A program made the translations under genes and the position numbers. Of a DNA stretch of 64,000 bases, positions 8,501 through 16,061 are shown in pieces (positions within the stretch are counted from its first letter, which is position 1; each line of letters begins with the position of its first letter). Below the pieces are notes generated by a model. The model saw only the letters and a program-made list of their open reading frames with translations. It was not told the DNA's origin and made no database searches. The stretch is from Nitrospiraceae bacterium (GTDB lineage Bacteria > Nitrospirota > Nitrospiria > Nitrospirales > UBA8639). The stretch covers positions 558,001 to 622,000 of the forward strand of contig JACKFF010000001.1 in assembly GCA_020632595.1 (NCBI GenBank), in the 5' to 3' direction.

Positions 8501-9655
8501 AATTGGGTCTTGATTCCATGCGGGCGAATTCTCCAAAAAAATTTTGGCCCGATCGGCATTCTCCGTCTCACCTATATAATATGCCTTGAGCCTTATTGCG
8601 GAAGTGAAGTCTGGATTTTTTCCGAGTAAGGCTTCTAAGCGCTCTAACCAATCTGAAGGAAAATTTTCTCCAGAATGATTAACTTTTTGGAAATAGAGAA
8701 CAAACTGAATTCCCAGCTGATTGCAGATATAAACCTTTTCATTCGGCCTTAATTGCACAGCCTGATTGAAAAATTGAATTGCATTCTCTCTTTGATCCAT
8801 GTGAAGAGCCAAAACTCCCCTAATGTTGTAGTATTTGGCTCTTATTCCGTCAGTAGCACCAGGGATTTCTGTAGCTATTTCATCTAAAATGACTTGCGCT
8901 TGCTGATCCAACCGATTTTCCAAATAAGAGGCAGCTTTCCTAATTTTTTCAACCCTCTGTCGATCTTCATCACTAAGGGTTTTAGTCTTTTCACCTGCCT
9001 CATCTTCGAAGACCTCAATAATTCCAGTTTTCTCCAAAACGTTTTTTGCTCTTTCCAGGATTACTTTGGGAGACTGACCTGTAAAACCTGAAAAGTCTGG
9101 ATGGACTCCCGTAGTTGGATTCCCAATTACCCATTCTTGGATTTTGGCGTTGACCTGTTGGCCTTCATTGAAATTTCGAACGTATTCAAAAATTATATCT
9201 GCTTGTCCTGATAATCTTTGAGAGACAGGAATTCGCAAGGAAACCGTTTGTTGGTCTTGCCAATTGGGTGTTGTGGTTTCAATTCGCTTAATTTCTTCCT
9301 TAATCCATACCCAATACACCGGAAAAGAATTTCGTTTTGTGTCACAGAGGGCAACCATGGTTGGCAATGGTTTAGCGAGTAGATAATTTACGGTTGTTAC
9401 CTCTAAGGGGAGGCTAATATCTTGGTTTTTATTGATATAATCAGGTTTATCGGAACCCTTAAGTTGAACAAAAAGGCCAAGTCCTGTTACAGACTCTCCC
9501 TCGGGTATTTCTATATTTAAATCCCAACCGTAGTCATATTGTGACTCCTCAATTATCCATTCCTGCGGACTCTGGGCTTTAAAAGAATTCAGACTAGTAG
9601 TGGCCACTACATGAGTTCTTGGGCGATTTGGGAAATTTTTCGTTTCTGCAGACAT
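5573..9655 (-). CDS. Large DUF4365 - TPR - PIN-like protein (candidate nuclease/defence effector)
   Basis: A 1,360-residue soluble protein. Residues about 10-165 match DUF4365, a domain related to PD-(D/E)XK nucleases: the run DYGWD (41-45), E49 and the VQLKGSD block with Q64 and K66 fit the D...E/QxK active site. From about 200 to 900 there are repeated helix pairs with TPR-like signatures (for example EIYKDAGENTKALSTIEEAE and AGLYVFKGQSSKAIPYLKK). From about 975 to 1180 comes a PIN-like region: ICIDITGL, LVRETRNLV, SLAQKLSCPLYTDE and LGSLGFLTHL carry the acidic residues expected. A helical tail follows. The gene is plainly richer in A+T than its neighbours and stands alone, which suggests transfer. 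No strong ribosome site precedes the ATG. Function is inferred; no characterised system of this architecture is known to me. Confidence 0.85.
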   Translation of the reverse strand: MSAETKNFPNRPRTHVVATTSLNSFKAQSPQEWIIEESQYDYGWDLNIEIPEGESVTGLGLFVQLKGSDKPDYINKNQDISLPLEVTTVNYLLAKPLPTMVALCDTKRNSFPVYWVWIKEEIKRIETTTPNWQDQQTVSLRIPVSQRLSGQADIIFEYVRNFNEGQQVNAKIQEWVIGNPTTGVHPDFSGFTGQSPKVILERAKNVLEKTGIIEVFEDEAGEKTKTLSDEDRQRVEKIRKAASYLENRLDQQAQVILDEIATEIPGATDGIRAKYYNIRGVLALHMDQRENAIQFFNQAVQLRPNEKVYICNQLGIQFVLYFQKVNHSGENFPSDWLERLEALLGKNPDFTSAIRLKAYYIGETENADRAKIFLENSPAWNQDPISTRLCLAEIYKDAGENTKALSTIEEAETLDCLINPWLLSLKGLVQLLMALGKTAKVNESIRLNFRTKILDLNQLYNSYNSYLKALTEYSISGFPLTSAPAIGNFSNVACMLEKTEKAEDFCKQFLEKHQDNKEIQKALAGLYVFKGQSSKAIPYLKKQHRGDKKNSTVYKNLILALLVAEEFESLLETIEMRQDEGFQDNEEEGLSRTLAAMAFAELGETARAFEQVQILKNDNNFVVESITAEAEVVSRAFGDKDKASEVYLSGIFQYPDDFNLLTRYSCHLGSPNAMTAEEVVKVNEHISIQNQLAPEQYLWLIKGYLLLGEPEKAAEASRQAIGRYPEDDRFLFMQANVLLSLGDELGAYNCVQEYIKKEKTYSSLLEGARLARDIGKEDNAIKLFELAKDRTTDSKELCKIHCQLYVLKKRRGDQPKIILRHAMKFGENTQGDIEKEVQFFMMVMMCPKGLDENDLEIKKWLKETHVRIDTFVNAHPHHPSFRRIQWSEGESFQKHINNILSDMVALSLPYELSTTSLRLSARDQILPLFIRRQIFLETKSLFWFWELCTESDEFAYAIHIWGNENRMEDEVRVAQSTNKICIDITGLLTLAEFDLLNLLTEKFQQIFLVRETRNLVDKGFLDPVCPHPLAQKIHQWRLAHLSQIRIRTAPPPVDAQEHERENGKPFNVSDKTKRPLHNFFGDGIGESISLAQKLSCPLYTDEGILRGELSRHFEIQCLGSLGFLTHLKQSGEIPEGRAIELMAKMIAKNFKHIPFSSENLSFLLKEILLQHSDIPNSQTLSEHSVLGVFLRQFGDTSVDIISLYFVAVEWWVKIILDPNVPNQVLPECMEVISGKLTIWRTIGGVLSSVPDEPEQMAATLWASFLWKCHRIGEQSKAYEAWLAINECCARLFRDHYSKQQKIKFTLIPEKIIEIANKDICLKNTTQRVTCFVNLTLEFPQGNEDREILEDRFRDLARRLN

Positions 9656-10059
9656 GGGTTCGCATTTAAGTTGTTAAATTAAGCCTTTCATTCTTATAGA
9701 AATATATCAAAAATAACAGTTTTTTGTTTGGTGAATCTGGGGTTCACGGATTCCCGACCCTAGGTAGCCAAAGTTTGTGGAATGCCCATTCACAAAAGGC
9801 AAGAGGGAGAGCCTTTCATAAAACCCAACATTCTTAATTCTTTTTAAGAAAACAAAAGGGATCAGATCTTACCATCACACATGTTCTCGCTAAACTCTCG
9901 CCCCATGGGTCATGCAGTGCGTCTTAAATTTTCTGAGCCGTCTACTTTATCACCAGCCGAGGCCATACTCGCCAAGACAGCGCCCGAGATGATCGGAACC
10001 GTACCCACTTGCACTCCTAGCCCGGCAACAGATAATTACTGCTTAACTTCTTTTCCCGA
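9656..10059. other. Gene-free stretch upstream of the DUF4365 gene
   Basis: No coding sequence recognised. A small AT-rich hairpin (TTCTTAA...TTAAGAA near 9,833-9,850) is visible. The minus-strand promoter of the DUF4365 gene should lie in the AT-rich part at about 9,660-9,720, but no clear -35/-10 pair can be named. Confidence 0.4.
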
Positions 10060-10328
10060 GGGGTAGAGAGTCGCTCCAAACATTCCCTACCAATCGCGGC
10101 ATTGGCATTCCAACATAAATGCCGCGGTGAAAAGTCTTTGGTGGGTCACTCCTTCGAAAGAATTTTTTTTGGGGAAACGACCCATGCTGCTTCCTGCACG
10201 ATGCAGAGCTTTCTTGCTGACCCCTTGGGGCTCTATCGGCACGGCTGTGATCCGCCTGCGCAACCCTGCGAACCTTTGCTCCTCTACTGAAACCTCCTTA
10301 CTCGGAAATGGGCGAGGAGGTTTTTTTT
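10060..10328 (+). ncRNA. Possible structured non-coding RNA ending in a terminator
   Basis: A non-coding stretch with several strong stems: GCGGCATT...AATGCCGC at about 10,096-10,135, and a GAGC/CCCC-TT-GGGG/CTC hairpin around 10,207-10,233. It ends in a Rho-independent terminator at 10,290-10,328. Near-complementary sequences (GTAGAGAG at the left, CTCCTCTAC at the right) could close the whole molecule. Frames on both strands across it lack ribosome sites and family motifs. I could not match it to RNase P RNA, tmRNA, 6S or SRP RNA, so its class is unknown and the 5' end is a guess. Confidence 0.35.
10290..10328 (+). terminator. Rho-independent terminator
   Basis: AACCTCCTTACTCG and GCGAGGAGGTT form a stem with a short loop, directly followed by eight T. 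Its direction is plus strand. No protein gene lies upstream on that strand, which is the main argument for a small RNA. Confidence 0.65.
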
Positions 10329-10510
10329 GGCCATACCCTTTTTTAATTGAAAAGCGTAGAATTTCCTCTTCACTATTGAGCGAAGACAGCACAACAATGA
10401 GGCGGTCTATCTCCGGTTAGGCAAATATATACCAAAATATGGTTCAGCAGGATTTTCCATGTGTCACCCTCATTCCCGTGCTCCTCTTTCGCCATGAAGC
10501 GACTTTAAAT

Positions 10511-10640
10511 TCCTCTCCTTTGTAAGGAGAGGGTAGGTGAGGTAGAGTCCGTAAGTTATCGATCAACCACCACTGGATCAAACATGGAAGGCTCCGCAGA
10601 GGCTACCTCCCCCTTGCCCCTCCTTACAAAGGAGGGGGAC
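10511..10640. repeat. Inverted-repeat element (REP/MITE-like)
   Basis: Two arms of about 38 bases face each other: TCCTCTCCTTTGTAAGGAGA with GGGTAGGTGAGGTAG on the left, and CTACCTCCCCCTTGCCCC with TCCTTACAAAGGAGGGGGA on the right. Each arm itself contains a short palindrome (CTCCTTTGTAAGGAG and its like). The 50 bases between them are unremarkable. The element lies about 90 bases before the OsmC gene. Confidence 0.7.
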
Positions 10641-10736
10641 ACTGGAACAATCAACCTGAATATTTACCCATGGGAATGTCGGAAGACCTCCCAAATATTA
10701 ACAATAGGGTTGACTAATTTATGGAGGTGAATGGCC

Positions 10737-11288
10737 ATGGCTGAAGCGCAAATTCTTAATGGTGTCAATGTCGCAGCGGTGAAAGAGCTGGTGAAAAACG
10801 TCGAGAGTGATCCCAAGCTGGGTGAATGCAAGTTTCACATCAAAAACACCTGGAGTACGTGTGGGCAAAACCAATCGAAGGTCTCAAGCTTTTATGCGGC
10901 AAAGCAGGAAATTCCCCACGACGATGCATTCATCTTGAATGCTGATGAACCCGCCATTTTGGCCGGGCATGATACCGGTGCGAATCCCGTTGAGCATCTG
11001 TTACATGCGTTGGCGGGATGCCTGACGACCACCTTGGTGTACCATGCGGCCGTGCGGGGGATTAAAATTGACGCATTGGAATCGGAACTCGAGGGTGACC
11101 TGGATATCAGGGGATTCCTTGGCCTCTCGAACACCGTCAGAAGCGGGTTTGAGAATATTCGAGTCAACTTTAAGGTCAAAACCGATGCGGACAACATCGA
11201 GAAACTCAAGGCGTTGAGTAAACTCTCACCGGTGTTCGACATGACCTCCCATGGCACCAATGTCCAGGTGAATATCGAGAGGAAATAA
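10737..11288 (+). CDS. OsmC/Ohr family protein
   Basis: A protein of about 183 residues of the OsmC family, thiol-dependent peroxidases that reduce organic hydroperoxides. The signature GANPVEHLLHALAGCLTTTL carries the first reactive cysteine. The place of the usual second cysteine (normally CPV) reads SPVFDM, so the redox pair is incomplete, as in the subgroup whose activity is uncertain. Two ATGs compete; the one at 10737 is preferred because GGAGG stands 9 bases before it, while for 10731 the gap is only 3. A decayed copy of the 3' third lies at 13,267. No partner regulator is seen. Confidence 0.9.
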   Translation: MAEAQILNGVNVAAVKELVKNVESDPKLGECKFHIKNTWSTCGQNQSKVSSFYAAKQEIPHDDAFILNADEPAILAGHDTGANPVEHLLHALAGCLTTTLVYHAAVRGIKIDALESELEGDLDIRGFLGLSNTVRSGFENIRVNFKVKTDADNIEKLKALSKLSPVFDMTSHGTNVQVNIERK

Positions 11289-11402
11289 ACAATCGAACAA
11301 AGTTGAAGGAATTGGCAGCAAACGGAATCGGCGGATGGAGCAGGGCAAGCCCTGGCCCCTCATTTGTAAATTGTTTGTGACCTGATCACACCCTTTTTCA
11401 AG

Positions 11403-11906
11403 TCACAAGGGTGAGTGGAACTCGTGAGAAGAAAGGGGCGATGCTGTAGTCAACACCTTTTTGCCCTCGTCCGGTTGTTGAAGAAGGGGAGCGGCTTTGA
11501 CATACCAGGCGATCACCACCCATAGGGCGGCACTGACGATGCCAAGCACGAACAGCCAGTTATACATGATCTTATGGGATTTTCCTAGAAATGGATGAAG
11601 CACCAGTCCGGCGACGGGATGACTGGCAGTCAAAACTATTAAGGTGGTTACTGGCATGATCACCGGACAAAGAAATCTCAAATTCGGCACCAGGGGGGAA
11701 AGTTCATTTGACGTCCGTCGGCCCAATTGCCAAAACACAATTAAGGCCCCAGCGAAGCCTAAAAATTGGACCCCCTGCGATGCTCGCAATTTAGTGGTGC
11801 CAAGGGTTGTCTCATAGAACAGCGGGACCTGGCTCAACAGCGCTCCAAGCCCCAGGGCGAGGATTATCGTTCCACCATACTGCACCAGCCATCCCCATTT
11901 TTTCAT
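11403..11906 (-). CDS. Hypothetical four-helix inner-membrane protein
   Basis: About 167 residues. Four hydrophobic segments are visible: TIILALGLGALL, GVQFLGFAGALIVFW, VIMPVTTLIVLTA and MYNWLFVLGIVSAALWVVIAWY. I do not recognise a family. The start at 11906 (MKKWGWLV) has GGAAG eight bases before it; a longer frame from 11948 lacks one. It faces the OsmC gene tail to tail and follows the beta-barrel protein gene by about 90 bases on the same strand. Confidence 0.65.
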   Translation of the reverse strand: MKKWGWLVQYGGTIILALGLGALLSQVPLFYETTLGTTKLRASQGVQFLGFAGALIVFWQLGRRTSNELSPLVPNLRFLCPVIMPVTTLIVLTASHPVAGLVLHPFLGKSHKIMYNWLFVLGIVSAALWVVIAWYVKAAPLLQQPDEGKKVLTTASPLSSHEFHSPL

Positions 11907-11995
11907 CGCATGCTTCCTTTCTCGATACACCCGGTTCAGTGTGCTCATTCATTACGGCGGCATTCAGCAGGCTGGTACCCTGGGGGCGGAGATTA

Positions 11996-12544
11996 TCAAA
12001 ACCGCACGCCAAAGGTCAGGCCGGGCATCACATTGGTATCATTGTGGCCTCGCCCGCGCCCGAGCTCAAGGTCGGTGAAGTTCAGGAGAAAATCACTTTT
12101 GAAGGCTAGTTGAGGATTTATTTGGTAATTCACCCCGATGCCTATGGGGATGAGGAACGAGGTATCCGATGGCCCTATATCCGCATGCACAAATCCAATG
12201 CCACCCTGCAGGATGATCTTGAAGCGCTCGCCCAATTCGGGCAGAGGAATCGCATATTTACCCTGTCCCGATAATCCCACGAGGGTGAGGTCACCGGTAA
12301 ACCCCAATTGCAAGAGCGGTCCAACGGCTACGTGGCGGTTTACGTTTGCATCGGCATTGAAATTTAGGGCAAAGGCCGTGTCATCGGGAGTATTGGCCAG
12401 GAATCCCATTGTTCCTCCGACATTCCAGGGCTTTTGAGGCTGCGGGTCAGCGGCTTGCGCCCAAGTGGAAATTGTAAGAAGGCCTCCCAGTACTGCCCCG
12501 ACACAGATGCCCCACTTCGACCTCACTCTGTTTGACCCGCTCAT
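11996..12544 (-). CDS. Outer-membrane beta-barrel protein
   Basis: About 182 residues with a signal peptide (GGLLTISTWAQA before ADPQPQKP). The mature part shows alternating hydrophobic strands, glycine turns and a final aromatic residue (PGLTFGVRF), typical of small eight-strand outer-membrane barrels of the OmpW/OmpA-like kind. ATG at 12544 is preferred because GGAG lies nine bases upstream; the ATG at 12553 overlaps that site. Its substrate or partner is unknown. It lies in a same-strand group with a lipoprotein gene upstream and a membrane protein downstream, all probably envelope functions. Confidence 0.75.
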   Translation of the reverse strand: MSGSNRVRSKWGICVGAVLGGLLTISTWAQAADPQPQKPWNVGGTMGFLANTPDDTAFALNFNADANVNRHVAVGPLLQLGFTGDLTLVGLSGQGKYAIPLPELGERFKIILQGGIGFVHADIGPSDTSFLIPIGIGVNYQINPQLAFKSDFLLNFTDLELGRGRGHNDTNVMPGLTFGVRF

Positions 12545-12621
12545 ATCCCCCATCTCCTTTCACAATACTCCGGCTAATAATACGTGGACACTTGGTTGCA
12601 CCTTTATGACTTTTCTTCCTA

Positions 12622-13053
12622 CTACCGTTTCCACTTCGGGCCCTTTTCTTTGTATTTGACTTGCTTAATGTGTTTGTCGTTCTCCTTATAGGGTCGGTCG
12701 GTTTCAAGTTCCAGGGATACGGCTTCCCGTACATCTATGCGGAGAGAGGAGGGCAGGGACACCGCCATTTCCCATTCGCTGCCGGAAAGATAAAAATACA
12801 CCTTCCGCGATTGGTCGTAATAGACATTGGCCGTGGGATAATACTGATAGGCAAACTTCTTACGGTAGCCATGAGCGGGAGCATGGGGCGGAGGTCCAGG
12901 TTGCTTATGAACGACGGGGTAATAAGGCCGTTCGGATTCACCAATTTGGATACCCACCGATTGAGGGCTGCTGCAACCAATCATCAATCCACCTAGCACC
13001 CCCACCACCACCAATAATTGAAGGTCTTTTTTTACAATCGAGTGTTGTTTCAT
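12622..13053 (-). CDS. Hypothetical lipoprotein
   Basis: About 143 residues. A signal peptide ends in a lipobox, GGLMIGC, so the protein should be lipid-modified. The mature chain is rich in proline and tyrosine (RPYYPVVHKQPGPPPHAPAHG) and then has YYPTANVYYDQSRKVYFYLSG, a pattern seen in small exported proteins of many Gram-negatives. The tail is very basic. Start at 13053 has AGGAG ten bases upstream. The gene lies about 80 bases upstream of the beta-barrel gene on the same strand. No function can be assigned. Confidence 0.7.
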   Translation of the reverse strand: MKQHSIVKKDLQLLVVVGVLGGLMIGCSSPQSVGIQIGESERPYYPVVHKQPGPPPHAPAHGYRKKFAYQYYPTANVYYDQSRKVYFYLSGSEWEMAVSLPSSLRIDVREAVSLELETDRPYKENDKHIKQVKYKEKGPKWKR

Positions 13054-13266
13054 CGGGTCGTATCTCCTTTTCAATGAATGGGCGATACCTGTGAGATTAG
13101 TTGTCGTCGGAAGGGTCCAAATCTGTAGGGCCCCGACAAAATGATTTTTGAAAGCAACCGGGGAAAAATTAGAAGAAGAGTGAAGAACCGCTGAAGAGGA
13201 CCTAAAACATCAACAATCTTAAGTGGACAAAAAAAAGACGTCAGCGATCTGCGGGAGAAGTAAGGT

Positions 13267-13483
13267 GGAGGAAATCGAATCGCAGCTCGAAGGCGACTTG
13301 GATATCAAAAGATTCCTTGGCCTCTCAAATACGATCCGGAACGGGTTCGAGAATATTCGCGTCAATTTTTAGGTCGACCCCGATGCCGACAACATCGAGA
13401 AACTCAAGGCGTTAAGTAAACTCTCCCCGGTGTTTGATATGCCCCCCCATGGTACCAATGTTTAGGTGAATATCGAGAGAAAG
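13267..13483 (+). pseudogene. Decayed 3' fragment of an OsmC gene
   Basis: The translation follows the last 70 residues of the OsmC gene at 10737 almost step by step (LEGDLDIKRFLGLSNTIRNG, then FENIRVNF, DADNIEKLKALSKLSPVFDM, HGTNV, VNIERK). Two TAG stops interrupt it, where the intact gene has K (after VNF) and Q (after GTNV). The 5' two thirds are absent. A MITE-like element begins five bases after it. It is best explained as a duplicated, then degraded, gene end. Confidence 0.85.
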
Positions 13484-13487
13484 GGAA

Positions 13488-13628
13488 TGTTGAAAAAGGC
13501 CGCCAGCGGCGTTCTCGCCCCTTGGCCGTGCTCACCTACTCCTTCGTACGCTCCGCTCGTCCAAGCGGCTGCGGCCTTTCCTTCGCGAAGCCTCAGGACA
13601 GGACTGGACGGATCTTTTTGAACACTCC
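13488..13628 (+). mobile_element. MITE-like element, copy a
   Basis: Begins GGAATGTTGAAAAAGG and ends CTTTTTGAACACTCC, imperfect inverted ends. The interior carries the family core CCGCCAGCGGCGTTCTCGCC, CGTGCTCACCTACT, CGTACGCTCCGC and GCGGCTGCGGCCTT. No target duplication can be made out. It abuts the OsmC remnant. Confidence 0.7.
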
Positions 13629-13857
13629 ACTATTTTTCTCTGGTGAGCCTCGTTGACTCCTAAGCTGATGAAGCGGTGAAACTTTTCCAAAATTCAACAA
13701 TCCCAGAAAATAAACCGTCGAAAGAGCAAGAAATTGAAGGAATTGACAGGAGGCGGAGTCGTCGAATGGGTGATAACAACACTGCCCCTCGAGCTTTGGT
13801 TCCGTTGGTTCCGAAGGAGCAAAGCGACTGAGGCAGGCTGGGTTAGGAACTCGGTGT

Positions 13858-14460
13858 CTAAGCTTGTGAGAGGCTTCCACCGCGCCTGAAGCGTATCGAC
13901 AGAAAGGTGGGCTTCACAGTCCCACTCAATACAATACCCCTTTGTGAATGTGCTCGAATGTGTTTAGATCTTTCAACGGAGCGAACGCTTTCTGCTTCCA
14001 GATAGGGTGTGATGTCAAACAGACCGGCTTTTCCATCACCAGCTTTGATAGAGAGTAGGTGATGGTCTTTTGGAATAACTGCTGTAATTTTCACTGCAGG
14101 TAGAGCACCCTTGCATATTCCCCTGCTTTGGATCTCATTTCCACACCATAAAACGATTTCCCTAAACCCTTGCTTCTTCCCGGACCGAAGCCACCGAACA
14201 AACTTTGATTTTCCCCGTTCTACCTGGGCGAGTTCATACCCTTGCTGAAGCGCTAACCAGCTTTGCGCTGTTCCGCCAAAAGCCTTTTCCAAGCGCACGG
14301 CCATCTCCGGTGAAACGCCGGCCTGCCCATTGATAATCCTCGACAACATATGCCGTGTAATCCCCAATATTTTAGCTCCATCCGTAACCGTCAATCCGAG
14401 GAATTCAAGGCAGTCCCTCTTGATCGAGCGACCCGGATGAGGCGGATTATGAAGTCCCAT
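13858..14460 (-). pseudogene. HigA-type antitoxin run into a frameshifted DUF2442 copy
   Basis: The first about 85 residues are a HigA/Xre antitoxin: MGLHNPPHPGRSIKR, LGLTVTDGAKILGITRHMLS, RIINGQAGVSPEMAVRLEKAFGG and SWLALQQGYELA. It starts at an ATG preceded by AAAGGAG. The reading frame then continues without a stop through an unrecognised stretch into KITAVIPKDHHLLSIKAGDG and GLFDITPYLEAE, a DUF2442 domain. From there the frame is wrong: two indels are needed to restore EWDCEAHLSVDTLQARWKP. No higB toxin gene is upstream, where a MITE-like element now sits 20 bases away. The antitoxin part may still be expressed; the tail is decayed. Confidence 0.7.
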
Positions 14461-14479
14461 AACATACTCCTTTCTAGCA

Positions 14480-14598
14480 GGGTGTTGAAAAAGTCCGTCA
14501 GCGGCGTTCTCGGCACTTTGTCGTGCTCACGTACTCACTCGTACGCTCCGCCCACCAAAGTGCCTGCGGCCTTGCTGGACGGGCCATTTTGAACACCC
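14480..14598 (+). mobile_element. MITE-like element, copy b
   Basis: Ends GGGTGTTGAAAAAGTCCG and (inverted) GGGTGTTCAAAATGGCCCG. It is flanked by TAGCA and TACCA, a near-perfect 5-base duplication. The core GTCAGCGGCGTTCTCGG and CGTACGCTCCGC is shared with the other copies. A further loose end, GTTTTTCAACAGCCTGCTAG at 14,660-14,679, mirrors CTAGCAGGGTGTTGAAAAAG at the left border and suggests a second nested or broken copy. The element sits just upstream of the higA ribosome site. Confidence 0.75.
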
Positions 14599-14944
14599 TA
14601 CCATCTTCGATGAAAGTCGGCACCATGTCATGCTGAGATGGGTCCCCAAAGACATGTGCGTTTTTCAACAGCCTGCTAGTGGTAATCAACCAAATTCACA
14701 TCCAAGACGTTGCCGTCTTCAAAACGAGCTGAACTCAATGCACTTGGTGATCGTTATGGGGCCGTTGAAAATTTCAAAAATTTTCCCACTTCCTCAGCAT
14801 ATGAGTACCCGCAAACCGCTGTTAGCTAGGTCATGGGATCGATGGCAATGGTGGCTCTGTCATACCTGCTGCCTGATAGACCATCATATGATCAACTTTA
14901 TGTCTCGAGGGCGGCGAGGAACGTCGTCGAACCAGGTGCGCTCT
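14599..14944. other. Gene-free stretch beside radical-SAM gene
   Basis: Holds the loose element end at 14,660-14,679 described with copy b. Otherwise no gene or clear signal; plus-strand frames here run into the antisense of the radical-SAM gene. Confidence 0.4.
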
Positions 14945-16054
14945 TCAAAGAGGGGAATGACCGGCAGGAGCTGAAGCCATCGTCCGCAGGCGGTCACAAG
15001 TCCCGCTGTCACCGGACTGGCTCATGATGTCGCGAATCTGCCGTGGCGAAAAACGTGAGGCCGCGGCTTGGATATGTTGATACCAGTTCAGGACCGGTTC
15101 ATCGTCATTGGTGACCGCCTGTTCGTACACCAGCTTGCATAGGGCAAGGAACGCGGCGTAATCGCGAGAGAGCCACGACGACGCCAATTCCGGCAGTCGC
15201 GCATTTTTGATATTGCCCCACGACCAGGCGCGCGGGAATCCATACTGGAGAGGCGAGACCACTCCACTGCTTTCAATGACCAAGGGAGCGATGATGTCTG
15301 CCACAGTCTGCTCGCCACACACCGTTGCTTCCCGCACAAAGACGCGAGTCGGATGCTCGAGCAGTGCGGGGATTGTGGCGAGATCGATCTGGACATCGAT
15401 GACATCTTTGTACAGTTCCCGGATCCGAACGGCTTCGACGACGGCTGCCGCATTTTCCTCGGCATCGGGCAAGGAACCGTCAAGCGTATACGCGGCCCGC
15501 CCGACGGGTTCGAGGGGATGGAGCTGCAACAGTTTGGCGCCTTGCTCAACCGCAAATTCTGCGACCCACTCCAACTCGTTGACGTTGTGAAACGTGAGCG
15601 TGAAAATGAACCCGAATCGAATGCCGGATGCCCGCAAGCCCTCAAGTTTCGCGCACATGTCATCGAATGCCCGGTGAGAATTTCGCATGAGGTTATGCGA
15701 TTCGGGTACGCCATCAAGGCTGATTGCGATGAGATCGCAATCAGCCTGTAAAATGTCCAGATGGCGTTGATCGAGCAACATGCCGTTCGTGGTGACCGTG
15801 GTGGCCAATCCCGCCTCATGCGACACGCGAAGCAGTTCCCCTAGCGCAGAATACAACAGGGGTTCCCCGCCCGACACCGACATGACCACGTATCCGAGCG
15901 TGGCTGCATCAACCACGACTGTCCGCAGCACATCGATATCCAATTGTTCGGAGACATCCGGCCCGGAATCCGAATAACAATGCAAACACTGCAGGTTACA
16001 GCGTCTGCCGGGGTGGACCTGCAATGCGGGATATTTACCAGCCGGTCCCTGCAT
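14945..16054 (-). CDS. Radical SAM protein with SPASM-like tail, probable peptide or cofactor modifier
   Basis: About 369 residues. The [4Fe-4S] cluster motif CNLQCLHC (C19, C23, C26) sits near the N-terminus, followed by the SAM-binding VSGGEPLLY and an AISLDG strand, as in PqqE/MoaA/NirJ-like enzymes. The C-terminal region has the layout of a SPASM/twitch domain (VCGEQTVADI, SSGVVSPLQYG, GNIKNARLPEL), but most of its cysteines are replaced, so auxiliary clusters are doubtful. The ATG at 16052-16054 has GAGG eleven bases before it, inside the end of the upstream small gene, which ends only seven bases away; the two are very probably co-translated. The substrate may be that small protein (inference). 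Confidence 0.85.
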   Translation of the reverse strand: MQGPAGKYPALQVHPGRRCNLQCLHCYSDSGPDVSEQLDIDVLRTVVVDAATLGYVVMSVSGGEPLLYSALGELLRVSHEAGLATTVTTNGMLLDQRHLDILQADCDLIAISLDGVPESHNLMRNSHRAFDDMCAKLEGLRASGIRFGFIFTLTFHNVNELEWVAEFAVEQGAKLLQLHPLEPVGRAAYTLDGSLPDAEENAAAVVEAVRIRELYKDVIDVQIDLATIPALLEHPTRVFVREATVCGEQTVADIIAPLVIESSGVVSPLQYGFPRAWSWGNIKNARLPELASSWLSRDYAAFLALCKLVYEQAVTNDDEPVLNWYQHIQAAASRFSPRQIRDIMSQSGDSGTCDRLRTMASAPAGHSPL

Positions 16055-16061
16055 GAATCAT

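Noticed and set aside
10150..10260. Minus-strand GGAAGCAGC and nearby GGTCAG considered as SRP RNA
   Set aside because: The rest of the SRP RNA consensus and its long helix are absent, and the terminator points the other way.
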